64,000 nucleotides of DNA from Ignavibacteriales bacterium (GTDB lineage Bacteria; Bacteroidota; Ignavibacteria; Ignavibacteriales; Ignavibacteriaceae): assembly GCA_016700155.1 (NCBI GenBank), contig CP065001.1:620001-684000 (forward strand), in the 5' to 3' direction. The notes beneath the pieces are model-generated. The model made no database searches. It saw only the letters and a list, made by a program, of their open reading frames with translations, and was not told the origin of the DNA. A program made the translations under genes and the position numbers. Shown piece by piece: positions 1 through 8,260 of the stretch (positions within the stretch are counted from its first letter, which is position 1; every line of letters starts with the position of its first letter).

Positions 1-1
1 C

Positions 2-982
2 TTTAACCCCAAAGAAAATTTTATAGCAACTGCAAATAATAAAACCGTTAAAGATTTTAAATATCATATATCGAATCTCTGGGAACCATCTTCACGTATT
101 GAAAGAATTAATGAGCTGTTAATATCAAAGAGTAAACATTCGACAAAAGATTTTGAACTTTATCAGAATGACATTGTTTCTCCTTATGCAAGGCAGATAA
201 CTTCGCACATCCTTAAATCGTTTGAAGGAATAAAGGTGAATGATGAAAATTTAAATCAGACATTATCACTTTTTACAAACTGGGATTTTGAATTGGGCGA
301 GTATAGTCAGACTCCTTCAATCTATGCTGTGTTTTTCAAATACCTGATGAGAAATATTTTTCTTGATGAAATGGGTGATGATCTTTTTAATGAATATGTA
401 TCAGTAGCAAATGTACCTTATAGGTCAGTATTACAACTGCTTGAGAATCCTTCATCATCCTGGTTTGATGACATAACAACAAATGAAATTGAATCAAAAG
501 ATTTTATTATCAGAAAAAGTATTGATGACGCTCTTACACATCTTGAAAAATTATTCGGGAAAGATATAAGTGAATGGCAGTGGGGTAAGCTTCACAAGTT
601 TAAGTTTAAACATCCGTTCAGCGGCTATTCCGGTCTGATCGATGAATATATAAATGCAGGTCCAACCGGAATCGGCGGTGACGGAACAACCATTTTTAAT
701 ACTGAATATTCTTTTTTTAATTCTACTGATATACTCCCCGGGTTTGATCATGAAGAATTTGAAAATAATCTTGGACCATCAATGAAATATATTTTTGATT
801 TTGCAAAGCCCGATGAGTTTCAGCTAATACTTACAACAGGTCAATCGGGGAATGTAATGAGTGATCACTACAAGGATATGGTTGAAAGCTGGCTGCGAGG
901 TAAGTACATAACTATAAGGACTGATGAATCGTCAATCAAAAATTCTAAACACAAATTATTAAGAATTGTTCCGGGTAATTAG
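2..982 (+). CDS. Penicillin acylase family protein, C-terminal part (5' end outside window)
   Basis: The reading frame is open from base 2 to the stop at 980-982 and gives 326 residues with no convincing start, so this is the tail of a longer gene. The family are Ntn-hydrolases that cleave amide bonds in penicillins, acyl-homoserine lactones or related compounds, usually in the periplasm. Family-like segments are HISNLWEPSSRIERI near the visible start, GDGTTIFNTEY in the middle and DFAKPDEFQLILTTGQSGN near the end, the last being the usual C-terminal beta segment before a final 'WL-GKY'. The signal peptide, the alpha chain and the catalytic serine of the beta chain lie upstream and cannot be judged. 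An internal ATG-like start at 236 would remove conserved sequence and is rejected. Substrate unknown. Confidence 0.85.
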   Translation, partial: FNPKENFIATANNKTVKDFKYHISNLWEPSSRIERINELLISKSKHSTKDFELYQNDIVSPYARQITSHILKSFEGIKVNDENLNQTLSLFTNWDFELGEYSQTPSIYAVFFKYLMRNIFLDEMGDDLFNEYVSVANVPYRSVLQLLENPSSSWFDDITTNEIESKDFIIRKSIDDALTHLEKLFGKDISEWQWGKLHKFKFKHPFSGYSGLIDEYINAGPTGIGGDGTTIFNTEYSFFNSTDILPGFDHEEFENNLGPSMKYIFDFAKPDEFQLILTTGQSGNVMSDHYKDMVESWLRGKYITIRTDESSIKNSKHKLLRIVPGN

Positions 983-1052
983 ATCAAATCATACTTCGTG
1001 TGCAGTTAATCATTTTTATGTTAAATTTGTTCATTAAAAAATACAGGACTGA

Positions 1053-2018
1053 ATGAAAGTAATTGAACATCTTGCAAAAGCTAAAGAGCCTCTGATAAGC
1101 TTTGAACTAATTCCGCCTAAAAGGGGCGGAGATATAAAAGGGCTGTTGTCCGTAATTGATGACATAGTAAAATACAGACCTCCGTTTATTGATATTACAA
1201 GTCACAGTGCTGAGGTTGTTTATGATGAAACACCACATGGCATCACAAAAAAAATAAAACGTAAACGTCCCGGCACACTTGGTATATGTGCGTTAATTCA
1301 GAACAAGTACAACATTGATGCTGTTCCTCATATTCTGACAAAGGGTTTTACACGCGAAGAAACAGAAGATTTTCTTATCGAACTAAATTACCTGCAGATC
1401 GAAAATGTGCTTGCAATCAGGGGCGATGACAGCGGGTATGAAAAACCGGTTCCGAGAGGAAAGAGTGTAAATGTTTATGCTTCCGATCTTGTCAAACAGA
1501 TTGTCGCAATGAACAATGGAAAATATCTTGAAGAAAATCTTCTTGATGCAAGACCTACAAATTTTTGTATTGGTGTTAGCGGTTATCCCGAAAAACATTT
1601 TGAAGCGCCGAACTTAAAAACCGACATTAAATATGTCAAAGAAAAAGTTGATGCCGGTGCTGAATATGTTGTATCGCAAATGTTTTTCGATAATAAAAAG
1701 TATTTTAAGTTTGTTGAACTATGCAGGCAGGAAGGAATAACAGTTCCTATAATTCCGGGATTAAAGATACTTACTACAAAAGCGCACTTAGTTAACATTC
1801 CCAAAAATTTCTATATAAATATTCCTGACGCACTTGCTGATGAGGTTTATTCAGCTAAACCTGATCATGTAATTGATGTTGGTTTAGAATGGGCTGCGAG
1901 ACAGGTTGAAGAGCTGATGGATCATAATGTGCCGAGTGTTCATTTTTATATTATGCAGAATTCATTGCCCATCATAAAACTTATGGACAGGTTGAAAATT
2001 GAAAAGAAAATTTTTTAA
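1053..2018 (+). CDS. metF: Methylenetetrahydrofolate reductase
   Basis: Reduces 5,10-methylene-THF to 5-methyl-THF with FAD, supplying methyl groups for methionine synthesis in the cytoplasm. At 321 residues it is the size of the bacterial single-domain TIM-barrel enzyme. Visible marks are the N-terminal SFELIPPKRGG (Glu18 is at the place of the catalytic Glu of the E. coli enzyme), the flavin-site segment NVLAIRGDD and the later GVSGYPEKH and SQMFFD strands, all typical. The ATG at 1053 gives a proper N-terminus. The next gene starts 8 bases after the stop, so the two are probably cotranscribed. Homocysteine methyltransferase genes are not in the window. Confidence 0.95.
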   Translation: MKVIEHLAKAKEPLISFELIPPKRGGDIKGLLSVIDDIVKYRPPFIDITSHSAEVVYDETPHGITKKIKRKRPGTLGICALIQNKYNIDAVPHILTKGFTREETEDFLIELNYLQIENVLAIRGDDSGYEKPVPRGKSVNVYASDLVKQIVAMNNGKYLEENLLDARPTNFCIGVSGYPEKHFEAPNLKTDIKYVKEKVDAGAEYVVSQMFFDNKKYFKFVELCRQEGITVPIIPGLKILTTKAHLVNIPKNFYINIPDALADEVYSAKPDHVIDVGLEWAARQVEELMDHNVPSVHFYIMQNSLPIIKLMDRLKIEKKIF

Positions 2019-2026
2019 AATAGAAA

Positions 2027-3031
2027 ATGCTGAATATTAAAAAACGAAGTATTAAAAAAGTTAAATGGGGAGTAGCAGGCTGCGGTAGGTTCACTGAGCT
2101 ATCCATACTTCCAGCAATAAATCTGTTGCCGAGAAGTACCGTTACTTCACTCTTCAGCGCCGACCTGAGCCGCGCAAAATCTCTTTCAGAAAAATTCGGT
2201 GTTAATAATTACTTCAATAGCTATGATGAATTTTTGAAATCGGATATTGATTCAGTTTATGTAGCAAGTTCAAATCATCTTCATAAAGAACAAGTGATTA
2301 AAGCCGCACAAGCTGGTAAAAATATTTTATGTGAAAAGCCGATGTCTTTAAATTCTTCTGAAGCTGAAGAAATGATTAAAGCCTGCGAAGAAAATAAAGT
2401 ACTTTTTTCTGTCGGATATGTACATCGTTTTCACCCGCTTGTTACAAAGGCAAAAGAGATACTCAAAAACCAGATGCTTGGCAAACTTGTATCCATCCAG
2501 TTGAACTTTAATATTGATTTCCCGCCCGGATCAAATTTCAGATTCAGTATGGCAAAAAGCGGCGGTGGCGCATTAAGAGATCTCGGAACACACATGATTG
2601 ACATGTTAAGATATTTCGGCGGTGAGATTGAAATCATAAACGGAGTTATGGACCAGGTCGTTTACAAAAGTGAAGTTGAAGATTTTTCATCTGCGATTGT
2701 GAAGTTTGTTAAAGGTGGTTATGGATATTTTAATGTTTCGTACAACAACAAAAAATCTTTTAACAGGATTGAAATACTTGGTCATACAGGTTCATTAAGT
2801 ATTGAAAGTTATATCGGTGTAAAATTATTTCCATCTAAACTTACTATTATGCTTGATGGTGAAGCAAAAAAATCTTTCCGCAAACGTGCTAATAAATTAT
2901 ATCACCAGATTAAATCTGTGCAGAATTCATTTCTTAAAAACGAAACCCCGCTTGTTACCGGGTACGACGGATTAATCAACCTTAAACTTATGGAAGAGTT
3001 AGAAGCAAAATGCCGGACAGAAAAAAGTTAG
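2027..3031 (+). CDS. Gfo/Idh/MocA family NAD(P)-dependent oxidoreductase
   Basis: 334 residues. The Rossmann segment GVAGCGRF (about 15-22), the catalytic-lysine motif CEKP (102-105) and the later RDLGTHMIDMLRYFGG segment are those of the glucose-fructose oxidoreductase / inositol dehydrogenase family, which oxidises or reduces sugars and cyclitols. The substrate cannot be read from sequence. Its last 22 bases overlap the start of a class II aldolase in another frame, so the two are translationally coupled and may act on the same carbohydrate. Confidence 0.9.
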   Translation: MLNIKKRSIKKVKWGVAGCGRFTELSILPAINLLPRSTVTSLFSADLSRAKSLSEKFGVNNYFNSYDEFLKSDIDSVYVASSNHLHKEQVIKAAQAGKNILCEKPMSLNSSEAEEMIKACEENKVLFSVGYVHRFHPLVTKAKEILKNQMLGKLVSIQLNFNIDFPPGSNFRFSMAKSGGGALRDLGTHMIDMLRYFGGEIEIINGVMDQVVYKSEVEDFSSAIVKFVKGGYGYFNVSYNNKKSFNRIEILGHTGSLSIESYIGVKLFPSKLTIMLDGEAKKSFRKRANKLYHQIKSVQNSFLKNETPLVTGYDGLINLKLMEELEAKCRTEKS

Positions 3032-3666
3032 TTGATGTCTGTCACAGGATTTATGAAAAAGGTTTTGTATCTGCGTACGACGGTAACATTTCTGCTGCAA
3101 CTTCAAACAACACTTTTTATATAACCCGCTCCGGAGTTTGCAAAGGTGATGTTGCAGAAAAAGATATACTTGAGATAGATGCTTCCGGTAATATTATTTC
3201 CGGAGAAGGTAAATTATCGACAGAATATAAAATTCATCTTTATGCTTATGCACACAGGAAAGAAGTTAACGCTGTTGTACATTGTCATCCTGTTTATGCA
3301 ACTGCGTTTGCGGTAAGAGGTGAAAGTTTTGATAAAAATATTTTCCCAGAAGTCATGCTGACTCTCGGTAAAGTCCCTCTATGCAAGTACGCAACGCCAT
3401 CAACAGATAATCTTCCACTCAGTATGAAGCCTTATATAGATTATGCCTGGGGATTTTTATTTCAGAATCATGGTGCTGTTACACTCGGCAGAAATATTTA
3501 TGACGCTTATTACAAAATGGAAAAACTTGAACACGCTGCGAAGACTATATTTATAGCAAGGCTACTCGGCGGGGAAAAAGAACTTGATCCTGAAAGTATA
3601 AAAGAACTTGTTGCAATCGCAGAAGAATCATACGGATTAAAACCTGATATCAGGAATATTTTATAA
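3010..3666 (+). CDS. Class II aldolase/adducin family protein (fuculose-phosphate aldolase-like)
   Basis: 218 residues, the usual size of L-fuculose-1-phosphate aldolase and L-ribulose-5-phosphate 4-epimerase, zinc enzymes that cleave or rearrange phosphorylated ketoses. The DGNIS phosphate-binding segment (24-28), the acidic residue in STEYKIH (Glu72), zinc ligands His91 and His93 in VVHCHPVYATAF, and a third His154 in QNHGAVTLG are all present, so it should be active. Fuculose-phosphate aldolase is more likely than the epimerase by overall shape, but methylthioribulose-phosphate dehydratase-like or other relatives are not excluded. It starts inside the end of the upstream oxidoreductase gene. 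Confidence 0.85.
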   Translation: MPDRKKLVDVCHRIYEKGFVSAYDGNISAATSNNTFYITRSGVCKGDVAEKDILEIDASGNIISGEGKLSTEYKIHLYAYAHRKEVNAVVHCHPVYATAFAVRGESFDKNIFPEVMLTLGKVPLCKYATPSTDNLPLSMKPYIDYAWGFLFQNHGAVTLGRNIYDAYYKMEKLEHAAKTIFIARLLGGEKELDPESIKELVAIAEESYGLKPDIRNIL

Positions 3667-3698
3667 AATAATTACACTTCAATTTTTGAAAACAATTT

Positions 3699-4697
3699 AT
3701 GTCAGTTAAACCTAAAATTGCTTTGTTCCTTGGCGGAACATCTCCCGAACGTGAAGTTTCAAAATCATCTGCCGCATCTATATATAAAACTTTAATCGGT
3801 CTTGGATATGAAACTATTTTAATTGATCCGGCATACGGAAAAAATCAACCCGAAAAACCTGAAGACTTTTTCAGCAAGACGGATTATTCAGACCTATCAA
3901 CAAAAAATTATCTTGATGCCTGCAGTCTTCCACAGCTTAATAATATTGATCTTGTATTTCTTGCGCTTCACGGTAAATACGGCGAAGATGGAACAATACA
4001 ATCGCTTCTTGAACTTAAAGGATTAAAATATACAGGCTCAAAAGTTTTATCGAGCGCACTGTCGATGGATAAAACAATGTCAAAAGTTTTATTCAAGGAA
4101 TACAATGTCCGAACAGCAAAAGGTTTTACAGTCGGTGATAAAAATTTGTCATCTAAAATTATTGCTGCAAAAATTAATGATGAACTTTCATATCCTTGCG
4201 TGATAAAACCCAATGATCAAGGCTCGACTGTTGGGTTAACGGTATGTAAAAGTGATAAAGATGTTGAAGCAGCAATGAAACTCGCATTCAATTTTTCTGA
4301 GAAAGTTTTAATTGAAGAATTCATTGCAGGTCGTGAAATGACAGTTGCTGTAATTGAAGATAAAGCACTCCCCGTACTTGAAATAAAACCTAAACACGGT
4401 TTGTACGATTACGAGTGTAAATACACTTCAGGTATGAGTGAGTACGAAGTGCCCGCAAAAATCCCGGATGAAGTAGCAGCCGAACTTCAGTCGCAGGCGT
4501 TGTTGGCATTCAAAGCATTGGATTGCAGTTCTTATGCACGTGTTGATTTCAGGTTGAGTGAAGATAATAAACCTTACTGCCTTGAAGTAAACTCATTACC
4601 AGGAATGACGGCAACAAGCCTTGTTCCTAAGATGGCAAAGGCTGTCGGTATTTCATTCGATCAACTTATAGAGCGGATAATTCAAATCAGTTTGTAA
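3699..4697 (+). CDS. ddl: D-alanine--D-alanine ligase
   Basis: ATP-grasp enzyme joining two D-alanines for peptidoglycan precursors; cytoplasmic. 332 residues. The N-terminal LGGTSPEREVS (11-21) contains the first substrate-binding loop, HGKYGEDGTIQSLLEL is the conserved second segment, and EVNSLPGMTATSLVP near the C-terminus carries the metal/ATP-site Asn. Nothing key is missing. Its stop codon overlaps the start of the next gene (TAATG), so ddl and the FtsB-like gene are coupled, which fits cell-wall and division functions. Confidence 0.95.
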   Translation: MSVKPKIALFLGGTSPEREVSKSSAASIYKTLIGLGYETILIDPAYGKNQPEKPEDFFSKTDYSDLSTKNYLDACSLPQLNNIDLVFLALHGKYGEDGTIQSLLELKGLKYTGSKVLSSALSMDKTMSKVLFKEYNVRTAKGFTVGDKNLSSKIIAAKINDELSYPCVIKPNDQGSTVGLTVCKSDKDVEAAMKLAFNFSEKVLIEEFIAGREMTVAVIEDKALPVLEIKPKHGLYDYECKYTSGMSEYEVPAKIPDEVAAELQSQALLAFKALDCSSYARVDFRLSEDNKPYCLEVNSLPGMTATSLVPKMAKAVGISFDQLIERIIQISL

Positions 4698-4990
4698 TGT
4701 CGAAAACAAAAAAGAGTAATCTTAAATTTTATTTGTTCGGAATCGCTTTAGTCATCGGAGTACTTTTTGTTTTTTTTAATGAACAGGGAGTTATAAAATA
4801 TCTCAAACTAAAAGAAGAAGTGAATTCACTTAAAGAAGAGATAAAAAAAGTTGAAGATGAAAACAAAAAACTTGAAGCAGAAATAGATTCACTGAAGAGA
4901 AAAGTTCCCGCAAAAATTGAAAAGACTGCACGCGAAAAATATGATATGATACGTCCCGGTGAAAAAGTTATTGAAGTGAAAGAAGAATAA
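4697..4990 (+). CDS. FtsB/DivIC-like septum formation initiator protein
   Basis: 97 residues: a short basic N-terminus, one membrane helix at about 10-28, then a strongly charged heptad-patterned coiled coil (about 33-68, rich in K and E) and a short tail with KYDMIRPGEKVIEV, which matches the conserved end of FtsB/DivIC proteins. These bitopic proteins bridge FtsL and FtsQ/FtsI in the divisome. Translation starts by overlap with the ddl stop. The family is poorly conserved, so the assignment rests on topology plus the C-terminal motif. Confidence 0.8.
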   Translation: MSKTKKSNLKFYLFGIALVIGVLFVFFNEQGVIKYLKLKEEVNSLKEEIKKVEDENKKLEAEIDSLKRKVPAKIEKTAREKYDMIRPGEKVIEVKEE

Positions 4991-4991
4991 A

Positions 4992-6287
4992 ATGTCCTCA
5001 CAAAATATTCCTCAGATTCCGCTCGCCGAAAGAATAAGACCCAAAACCCTTGAAGGATTCTTCGGACAAAAAGAACTGCTTGGCAAAGGAAAACCACTTA
5101 GATTAATGATTGAGAATGATACGTTAAGTTCATTCATTCTTTGGGGACCTCCGGGTACCGGCAAAACAACAATCGCAAAAATTATTGCCGAACATACCAA
5201 CTCAGATTTTCACCAGATAAATGCTGTATCCTCGGGAGTAAAAGATATTCGTGCGATTATTGAAGTCGCAAAACAGAATGCACAATATTTCAAGCGGACA
5301 ATTTTATTTATAGATGAGATCCATCGTTTCAATAAATCACAACAGGATGCACTGCTTCATTCAGTAGAATCAGGATTGATTATACTTATCGGAGCTACAA
5401 CTGAAAATCCTTCGTTCGAGGTTATACCGGCTTTGAGATCACGCACAAGAATATTTTTACTTGAAGAATTATCCAAACATGATTTGATTAAGATTTTGGA
5501 ATCCGCAATTGCGAATGATGAATATTTATCATCACTTAATATTTCGGATATCGATAAAGACTTTCTGCTTTACCTCTCCGGTGGTGATGCAAGAACTTTG
5601 CTGAATGTGTTTGAAGCAGCAGTTGTACAGGAATCGGGTAGTGAAGACATAAAAATCACTAAAGAAGTTTTGGAAAATGTTGTTCAGAAGAAAAATATCA
5701 TTTATGATAAAGCCGGCGAAGAACACTACAATGTAATATCTGCATTTATAAAGAGTGTTAGAGGAAGTGACCCTGATGCCGCATTATACTGGCTCGCAAG
5801 AATGATAGAAGGGGGAGAAGATCCTTTATTCATCGCACGAAGATTAATTGTACTTGCGTCAGAAGATATTGGTAACGCATCACCAAATGGATTAGTGCTA
5901 GCCGAAGCAGCGTTCAGTGCTGTTGACAAAATCGGAATGCCTGAAGCGAGGATCATCCTTGCGCAGTGTACAACATACCTGGCATCACAACCAAAGAGCA
6001 ATGCTTCTTATATGGGTATTGAAAGTGCACTTGGTGAAGTTAGAGAACAACCTCTTTACAATGTTCCGCTTCATTTAAGAAATGCACCCACCAAGCTGAT
6101 GAAGGATATTGGTTACGGGAAAAATTATAAATATGCTCATCATTATGATAATCACTTTATTGGTGCTCAGTATCTTCCCGATGAGATTAAACACAAACAG
6201 TTTTATCTTCCAACTGAAAACGGGCAGGAGAAAAAATTAAAAGAGTGGCTGAAATTTTTGTGGAAGAACAAAAAGAATTACGACTAA
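4992..6287 (+). CDS. rarA: Replication-associated recombination protein A (AAA+ ATPase)
   Basis: 431 residues, the usual length of RarA/MgsA, a clamp-loader-like AAA+ ATPase that acts at stalled replication forks. Walker A is GPPGTGKT (52-59), Walker B is FIDEIHRFNKSQQDALL, and ATTENPSFEVIPALRSR carries sensor and arginine-finger sequence. The C-terminal tetramerisation part includes EDIGNASPNGLVLAEAA and YKYAHHYDNHF, both characteristic. It begins one base after the FtsB-like gene and converges with dprA, the two stops overlapping by 4 bases. Confidence 0.95.
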   Translation: MSSQNIPQIPLAERIRPKTLEGFFGQKELLGKGKPLRLMIENDTLSSFILWGPPGTGKTTIAKIIAEHTNSDFHQINAVSSGVKDIRAIIEVAKQNAQYFKRTILFIDEIHRFNKSQQDALLHSVESGLIILIGATTENPSFEVIPALRSRTRIFLLEELSKHDLIKILESAIANDEYLSSLNISDIDKDFLLYLSGGDARTLLNVFEAAVVQESGSEDIKITKEVLENVVQKKNIIYDKAGEEHYNVISAFIKSVRGSDPDAALYWLARMIEGGEDPLFIARRLIVLASEDIGNASPNGLVLAEAAFSAVDKIGMPEARIILAQCTTYLASQPKSNASYMGIESALGEVREQPLYNVPLHLRNAPTKLMKDIGYGKNYKYAHHYDNHFIGAQYLPDEIKHKQFYLPTENGQEKKLKEWLKFLWKNKKNYD

Positions 6288-7405
6288 ATCAGTATAAAAG
6301 TTTTACCGGGCAGTTGTTTTACAATTCCTTTAAACTCAAGTGAAAGAAGATGAACAAGACAATCAGATGTTGTAAGATTGGAGAGTGATGCAATTTTATC
6401 AATCTGCATCGGTTCCATTGAAAGTGAAGCGACAATTTTTTCCTCAAACATATTGAGTGTCTCCTGCGGTTTGGGAATATTTTTCCCGAGTACAGGTTTA
6501 AGTTTCAATTCAAGTTCAACAAGTACATCTTCTGCCGACGTAATTAATTTTGCTTCACCTTTTTGAATTAAAGCGTTTGTCCCTTCTGATTGCCTAACAC
6601 CAACATATCCTGGTAACGCAAAAACTTCACGGTTCTGATCAAGTGCAAATGAAGCTGTTTGCATCGCACCTCCTGTTATTCCGGTTTCGATCACTATACA
6701 ACCCAATGACATTCCTGAAATTATCCTGTTCCGTTTTGGAAAATTAGGTGCATCAGGTTTTGCACCGAGTGAAAATTCAGAAATGATTAATCCGGTTTCA
6801 GAAATTTCATCAAATAATTTTTTATTCTCGGGTGGATAAATCACATCAAGCCCTGAACCGATCACAGCAATTGTTCTTCCATTTTTTTTAATGCAGGATT
6901 TATGTGCGATTGAATCTATACCGCGTGCAAGTCCGCTGATGATAGTAATATTATTTTCACAAAGTTCACCGGCAATTTTTTCAGTTTGAACTCTTCCATA
7001 GTTGGTCGGCATTCTTGTCCCGACTATCGCTAAGGAATAATTATCCTGTTCAGAAAAATTTCCTTTAACGTATAACAGTAAGGGCGGATCGTATATCTTT
7101 TTTAATAATGAGGGGAATTCTTTATCCCAAACGGTAATTATTCTGCCGCCGATTTTTTCAAGAGTGTTTAATTCAGTCTCAACAAACCGTTCAGTTTCTT
7201 CACGTCGTGATTTCACACGGACAATTCTCTTCCCAAGATTTGTACTGATGCCCTCAACTTTTACGAGAGAATTATAATCTGCGGATAAAATTTTTTCTGT
7301 GGATTTAAATTGAGCAAGCAGCGAACGGATTTTTCCGGGACCGATACCTTCAACAGATAATAACAACTGAAGATTTACAAGCTGATCAAAAGATAGTTTG
7401 CTCAA
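6284..7405 (-). CDS. dprA: DNA-processing protein DprA/Smf
   Basis: Binds incoming single-stranded DNA during natural transformation and loads RecA. 373 residues with three parts: an N-terminal helix-hairpin-helix region (LLLSVEGIGPGKIRSLL), the Rossmann-like core (LAIVGTRMPTNYG, SGLARGIDSIAHK, IAVIGSGLDVIYPPEN, FPKRNRIISGMS), and a C-terminal winged-helix domain ending KQLPGKTFILI. All conserved core motifs are intact. It is the last gene of a minus-strand unit behind the EutN-like and DUF3098 genes. DprA alone does not prove competence; no com genes are in the window. Confidence 0.95.
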   Translation of the reverse strand: MSKLSFDQLVNLQLLLSVEGIGPGKIRSLLAQFKSTEKILSADYNSLVKVEGISTNLGKRIVRVKSRREETERFVETELNTLEKIGGRIITVWDKEFPSLLKKIYDPPLLLYVKGNFSEQDNYSLAIVGTRMPTNYGRVQTEKIAGELCENNITIISGLARGIDSIAHKSCIKKNGRTIAVIGSGLDVIYPPENKKLFDEISETGLIISEFSLGAKPDAPNFPKRNRIISGMSLGCIVIETGITGGAMQTASFALDQNREVFALPGYVGVRQSEGTNALIQKGEAKLITSAEDVLVELELKLKPVLGKNIPKPQETLNMFEEKIVASLSMEPMQIDKIASLSNLTTSDCLVHLLSLEFKGIVKQLPGKTFILI

Positions 7406-7437
7406 ATTATAAGAAGTGAAGTTTGGGTTTTGACTAA

Positions 7438-7710
7438 TTAATGAATATCTATGTTATCAACGTGTGCAACAATTATTGTGTGCACTGGAGCTTTTCTATG
7501 TCCTAATATTTTAACAACCGCTGAACCTTCCTGCACAACAAGAACTGTATCGCCGATTCCGCTGTCTATTAAGTCCAGGGCGATTATATCATTCTCGCCG
7601 ATAAAATTTCCGGATAGATCAATAATTCTTACTAATAAAAGTTTATGCCCTTTAAGGTGTTCATTCTTTTGAGTTGATACAACACTTCCTTTAACCTTAG
7701 CCAGAAGCAA
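7438..7710 (-). CDS. EutN/CcmL-family microcompartment vertex protein (orphan)
   Basis: 90 residues. The N-terminus MLLAKVKGSVVSTQKNEHL, then KLLLVRIIDL, and GIGDTVLVVQEGSAVV are the classic pattern of EutN/CcmL/BMC-P proteins, pentamers that cap the vertices of bacterial microcompartments and carboxysomes. No hexameric BMC-H shell gene is in the window, so it is an orphan here; the nearest possible cargo is the class II aldolase at 3010-3666, on the other strand. It abuts the DUF3098 gene with no gap and lies 32 bases before dprA. Either the shell genes are elsewhere, or this is a free-standing pentamer with another role. Confidence 0.85.
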   Translation of the reverse strand: MLLAKVKGSVVSTQKNEHLKGHKLLLVRIIDLSGNFIGENDIIALDLIDSGIGDTVLVVQEGSAVVKILGHRKAPVHTIIVAHVDNIDIH

Positions 7711-7983
7711 TTACTTTGTTTCCTGTTGTTGCTCGTTTTTTTTCTTAAATAAAATTGATGCAGGAAAGATCAATACATAACCAATGAATAATAGAATGGG
7801 GCTTATTACAAGTGATGATGCACTATCCCAGGGACCAATACTGAGGAAATAAAAACCGAGAATGAGTGAAACTATTCCGACGATTAAAAGGCTGTAATTA
7901 GATTTTGTCCAGTATATACTAAAAGGAGAAACCGAAGATTTTTTTATTCCGTGAGCAGTTTTTTTTCTTACCGTCTTTGCCAT
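7711..7983 (-). CDS. DUF3098-like small membrane protein
   Basis: 90 residues: a basic N-terminal 30 residues, then two membrane helices (about 33-50 and 61-79) and a short charged tail. The segment SNYSLLIVGIVSLILGFYFL followed by SPILLFIGYVLI matches the pattern of DUF3098 proteins known from Bacteroidota, whose function is unknown. It is the first gene of the minus-strand unit and has a GGAG ribosome-binding site just upstream. It stands directly behind the structured leader described separately. Confidence 0.65.
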   Translation of the reverse strand: MAKTVRKKTAHGIKKSSVSPFSIYWTKSNYSLLIVGIVSLILGFYFLSIGPWDSASSLVISPILLFIGYVLIFPASILFKKKNEQQQETK

Positions 7984-8086
7984 AAAGTCTCCAAATTATA
8001 AAATGAAGCCCAGTGATAGGGATACCACTGGGCCCGACCCATTTGCATCAAAGGGCAGGGGAGAACCCTTTGAAAGAGTCTGATTA
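7984..8086 (-). promoter_or_regulatory. Structured 5' leader with two strong hairpins
   Basis: On the minus strand between the promoter and the DUF3098 start there are two perfect 8-bp stems: one with arms at 8066-8073 and 8048-8055 (TCAAAGGG/CCCTTTGA, loop rich in C), and one with arms at 8026-8033 and 8008-8015 (GCCCAGTG/CACTGGGC). The second is followed by a U-rich but not uninterrupted stretch, then GGAG and the start codon. It is GC-rich against an AT-rich background. It does not match any riboswitch consensus I know, and could be an attenuator, a protein-binding leader or a novel RNA element. Confidence 0.55.
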
Positions 8087-8115
8087 AATATATGCCTGTC
8101 GCTTTACTTTGTCAA
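8087..8115 (-). promoter_or_regulatory. Sigma-70-like promoter of the DUF3098-eutN-dprA unit
   Basis: Read on the minus strand, TTGACA (8115-8110), a 17-base spacer, then TATATT (8092-8087). This is close to the ideal -35/-10 arrangement. It would start transcription near 8080, about 95 bases upstream of the first gene, leaving room for the hairpin leader. No experimental evidence. Confidence 0.65.
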
Positions 8116-8134
8116 GCGGATATTTATTTGAGTA

Positions 8135-8255
8135 GTGTCCAAATTTCACAATTAGTCATCCCGAACTTGTTTCGGGATCAATTAAACTAAAGAGATTCTG
8201 AAATAAATTCAGAATGACAATTTCTATTTTGAATATATAAGTGAAATTAGGACAC
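8135..8255. repeat. MITE-like inverted-repeat element with nested palindromes
   Basis: The ends are 15-base inverted repeats, GTGTCCAAATTTCAC at 8135-8149 and its complement with one mismatch at 8241-8255. Inside is a second level (8155-8218) starting GTCATCCCGAAC and ending AGAATGAC, made of two hairpins: ATCCCGAA/TTTCGGGAT, and ATTCTGAA/TTCAGAAT. It has no coding potential. The layout resembles a small non-autonomous mobile element or dispersed palindromic repeat. It ends 5 bases before the stop of the 108-residue gene. Copy number elsewhere is not visible from this window. Confidence 0.6.
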
Positions 8256-8260
8256 CATGT

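Noticed and set aside
4729..5097. 122-residue minus-strand frame
   Set aside because: It is antisense to the FtsB-like coiled coil and the rarA start; Phe/Ser-rich composition is the mirror of Lys/Glu codons.
3010..7710. A microcompartment operon formed by the aldolase and the EutN-like gene
   Set aside because: They are on opposite strands with unrelated genes between, and no BMC-H shell gene is present; kept only as an orphan observation.
7984..8115. tRNA, SRP RNA or tmRNA
   Set aside because: No cloverleaf, no GGAAG-type SRP loop and no CCA end; the two hairpins fit a leader instead.
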